Shown here piece after piece: positions 23,927-25,699 of a stretch of 25,699 nt of DNA; the first letter of the stretch is position 1, and each line of letters begins with the position of its first letter. The stretch is from Thermoplasmata archaeon. Lineage in GTDB: Archaea; Thermoplasmatota; Thermoplasmata; Thermoplasmatales; Thermoplasmataceae. Both the position numbers and the translations under genes were made by a program. The notes beneath the pieces were generated by a model. The model did not search any database. It worked only from the letters and a program-made list of their open reading frames with translations, and was not told where the DNA came from. The stretch is from NCBI GenBank assembly GCA_021811525.1, contig JAJZOK010000127.1, forward strand, positions 1 through 25,699, written 5' to 3'.

Positions 23927-24400
23927 CTACTCCTTTTTGACTGATGGCTTGGTAAATCCCTTGGCAACCTCGAATAGCACCCTGAACCCTACAGTGACAT
24001 CAGGATCCTTCATGTTTGACCTGAGAGCCATCAGTCCCATCGGCCCCTTATCTTTCATTGTAGGCGATTTGTCTACTGCATTGGCAAGGTTGAGCATGAA
24101 TTTCCTCACCGTATCAGGATCTATGTTGGAGAGTAGGGCATAAATAGACATTAGGTTCCTGACAAATCTGAGGTTCTGGGGTTTTACCAGCTCACTGGAA
24201 ATTTCAGACATGGAATCCCCTTTGTTCTCAAAGAGAGCTTTGAGGAAAGTAAAAATACCACTTTCCTGGGCCGACTTCACCAGATCAAGGAAGGCGTCTA
24301 TCTCTTCTCCGTGTTTTGCAAGCAACGTTGCAAGATCCAGTGACTCATCCATTGTCTCAGGCTGGACATTCGATTCTATTTCTTCAATCATTTTCGCCAT
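23927..24400 (-). CDS. DUF1641 protein of formate dehydrogenase operons
   Basis: A 157-residue, mostly helical protein with the DUF1641 pattern: LDLATLLAKHGEEIDAFLDLVKSAQESGIFTFLKALFEN in the N-terminal half and PMGLMALRSNMKDPDVTVGFRVLFEVAKGFTK in the C-terminal half. DUF1641 genes are recurrently next to formate dehydrogenase alpha subunit genes in Bacillus and archaea, but the role is not established. Here it sits 11 bp after the FdhA stop and 3 bp before fdhD, a tight operon. It probably acts as an assembly or electron-transfer partner (inference). It has no cysteines or cofactor motif and no signal peptide; a second in-frame ATG lies 9 bp into the gene. Confidence 0.85.
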   Translation of the reverse strand: MAKMIEEIESNVQPETMDESLDLATLLAKHGEEIDAFLDLVKSAQESGIFTFLKALFENKGDSMSEISSELVKPQNLRFVRNLMSIYALLSNIDPDTVRKFMLNLANAVDKSPTMKDKGPMGLMALRSNMKDPDVTVGFRVLFEVAKGFTKPSVKKE

Positions 24401-24411
24401 TCTTTTTCACC

Positions 24412-25699
24412 TCACTCGTTTGCCAGGGGCTCGTAGTCCTTTCTCTTCCATTTTTCTTCCACAAGCACGCCCTTCTGTGGCTTTGGATGGCCGAATCTAG
24501 GGTTGGTTCTTGGAAGAGGAGACTGCCCTCTTGCTTCCTTGAGTTTCTCAAGTTTGACTGGAAGCTCTTTGTAAGCAGGGGTGTGGGCAGTTGGGTCATT
24601 TACTCTTCCTGTGAGGTTGTTCACTGCCTCATCGCCAATGGCATTCATGGGAAGATACATTTCGTTGCCAGATACCCTGTCGGTTATAAGTGCCCTCACT
24701 TTCACTGAACCTGCTGGAGAACTAATCCTCACAACATCTCCAGTTTGGATCTCTCTAGCTTTGGCAAGCTCAGGGGAAATCTCAACAAAAGTGCTTGGCA
24801 CCTTTTCCCTTATGCCCACTGTCTTATAAGTCTCATTTCCTTCGTGGAAGTGTTCAAGAAGCCTTCCGTTGTTGAGATGCAGATCGTATTCTTCCGTGAG
24901 GGAAAGTGGAGGCGTGTACGTTAACGGATAGAACTTAGCTTTCTTGTCCGGGAAATTGAATCCATGCTCATACAGGAATGGCGAATCGGTTCCGTCCTCA
25001 GCAACTGGCCACTGTTGGCTCTTAAAGCCCTCCAGCCTTTCGTATGAAACACCTGAAAACATGGGTGCCAGTTTTGAGGCTTCTTCCATTATTTCTGATG
25101 GGTGCCTGTATTCCCAGTTGTGACCCATCTTTCTTGCCAGCATCTGGAGTATGTGCCAATCTGGTTTTGTTCCCTTGAGGGGCTCCATGACTTCGTATAG
25201 CCTCTGTATCCTTCTCTCAGTGTTGACAAACGTTCCCTCCTTCTCGAGGCTCGTGCTCGCAGGAAGTATTACATCAGCATACTTTGCCGTCTCAGACATG
25301 AAGACTTCAAGTACGACAAGGAAGTCCAGGGATTCAAGTCTCTTTCGTATGTAATTGGAGTCTGCTCCAGTCTCAACTATTTCCTCTCCTACAACCATCA
25401 TGGCCTTGACTTTTCCATCCTCAATGGCCTCAAGGCAGTTGTTGTTGTCAAATCCGGGCTCAGCGGGTATTTTGCAGTTCCAGGCATCCTCAAACTTCTT
25501 CCTCACCTTGTCGTCAGCAACTTTCTGGTAACCGGGGAAATATGCATTCATGCATCCAAAGTCACTGGTGCCCTGGACGTTGTTGTGCCCCCTTAAAGGA
25601 TATGCTCCAGTTCCCCTTCTTCCATAATTTCCTGTTACAAGGAGAAGATTGGAAATTGCTGTCGAAGTGTCACTCCCCATCTGGTGCTGCGTTACCCCC
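24412..25699 (-). CDS. fdhA: formate dehydrogenase-type molybdopterin oxidoreductase, C-terminal part
   Basis: The frame continues to the right edge: codons before the ATG at 25680 read GVTQHQ, the family text (G-V-T-Q-H), so that ATG is internal and the N-terminus is missing. About 429 residues are present: the domain with GNYGRRGTGAYPLRGHNNVQGTSDFG, GEEIVETGAD, VFMSETAKYADVILPASTSLEKEGTFVNTERRIQ (typical of FdhA), then the C-terminal molybdopterin-dinucleotide-binding domain (HFHEGNETYKTVGIREKVPSTFVEISPELAKA, RISSPAGSVKVRALITDRV, MNAIGDEAVNNLTGRVNDPTAHTPAYKELPVKLEK). The Cys/Sec active site and Fe-S region are outside the window. It likely oxidises formate; other substrates are possible. 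Confidence 0.93.
   Translation of the reverse strand, partial: GVTQHQMGSDTSTAISNLLLVTGNYGRRGTGAYPLRGHNNVQGTSDFGCMNAYFPGYQKVADDKVRKKFEDAWNCKIPAEPGFDNNNCLEAIEDGKVKAMMVVGEEIVETGADSNYIRKRLESLDFLVVLEVFMSETAKYADVILPASTSLEKEGTFVNTERRIQRLYEVMEPLKGTKPDWHILQMLARKMGHNWEYRHPSEIMEEASKLAPMFSGVSYERLEGFKSQQWPVAEDGTDSPFLYEHGFNFPDKKAKFYPLTYTPPLSLTEEYDLHLNNGRLLEHFHEGNETYKTVGIREKVPSTFVEISPELAKAREIQTGDVVRISSPAGSVKVRALITDRVSGNEMYLPMNAIGDEAVNNLTGRVNDPTAHTPAYKELPVKLEKLKEARGQSPLPRTNPRFGHPKPQKGVLVEEKWKRKDYEPLANE

Noticed and set aside
1..25699. tRNA, rRNA, CRISPR array, insertion sequence or prophage
   Set aside because: I looked for T-loop sequences, regular spaced repeats, transposase motifs and integrase genes by eye and found none; a covariance search would be needed for small RNAs.

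Overview
The window looks like a piece of a Thermoplasmatales (Euryarchaeota) chromosome. The strongest evidence is a 745-residue VAT/Cdc48 AAA ATPase that matches, as far as I remember it, Thermoplasma acidophilum VAT in length and in most of its sequence. Supporting this are archaeal aRF1, archaeal-type UMP kinase, and an adjacent pair resembling two enzymes of the mevalonate 3,5-bisphosphate pathway known from Thermoplasma. Base composition is moderate and coding density is high. I see no rRNA, tRNA, IS element, CRISPR array or phage module, so this reads as core and light accessory genome rather than an island.

Layout. 1-5770: small, mostly single genes. These are a RibD_C/DHFR-like reductase cut by the left edge, a VOC protein, an alpha/beta hydrolase, a YcaQ-type winged-helix glycosylase relative, a zinc-ribbon membrane protein, DUF2203, DUF302, an AhpD-like protein and a small winged-helix-like protein. 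6092-7809: a two-gene operon, a P-loop kinase (probable mevalonate-3-phosphate 5-kinase) followed by a GHMP-family decarboxylase (probable mevalonate-3,5-bisphosphate decarboxylase). 7898-11842: HNH protein, FAD-dependent oxidoreductase, then divergent cysteine synthase and 3-mercaptopyruvate-type sulfurtransferase, a sulfur-metabolism pair. 11943-17674: information-processing and core genes: VAT, a PRC-barrel protein, aRF1, UMP kinase, and a radical-SAM-like protein that has lost two of its three cluster cysteines. 17786-20096: a PadR regulator with its own ABC-2 exporter (padR, ATPase, permease), a symmetric operator candidate and a hairpin terminator. 20210-21703: an APC-family amino acid permease. 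21887-25699: a molybdenum module, with moaA-moaD on the plus strand facing fdhD, a DUF1641 protein and the C-terminal part of a formate dehydrogenase-type molybdopterin oxidoreductase on the minus strand.

Expression signals. Most first genes have a TATA-like box centred about 24-28 bp upstream of the start codon, which predicts leaderless mRNAs. Shine-Dalgarno-like sequences appear mainly at internal operon genes (the ABC ATPase and moaD). aRF1 and pyrH appear to share a single symmetric TATA element. Several promoters carry clear dyad repeats (before padR, moaA, the AhpD-like gene and cysteine synthase). The most unusual items are the degenerate radical SAM protein, the probable MVA-bisphosphate operon, the shared TATA element and the padR operator over the predicted transcription start. 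Gene functions are assigned from remembered family motifs; no database search was run.
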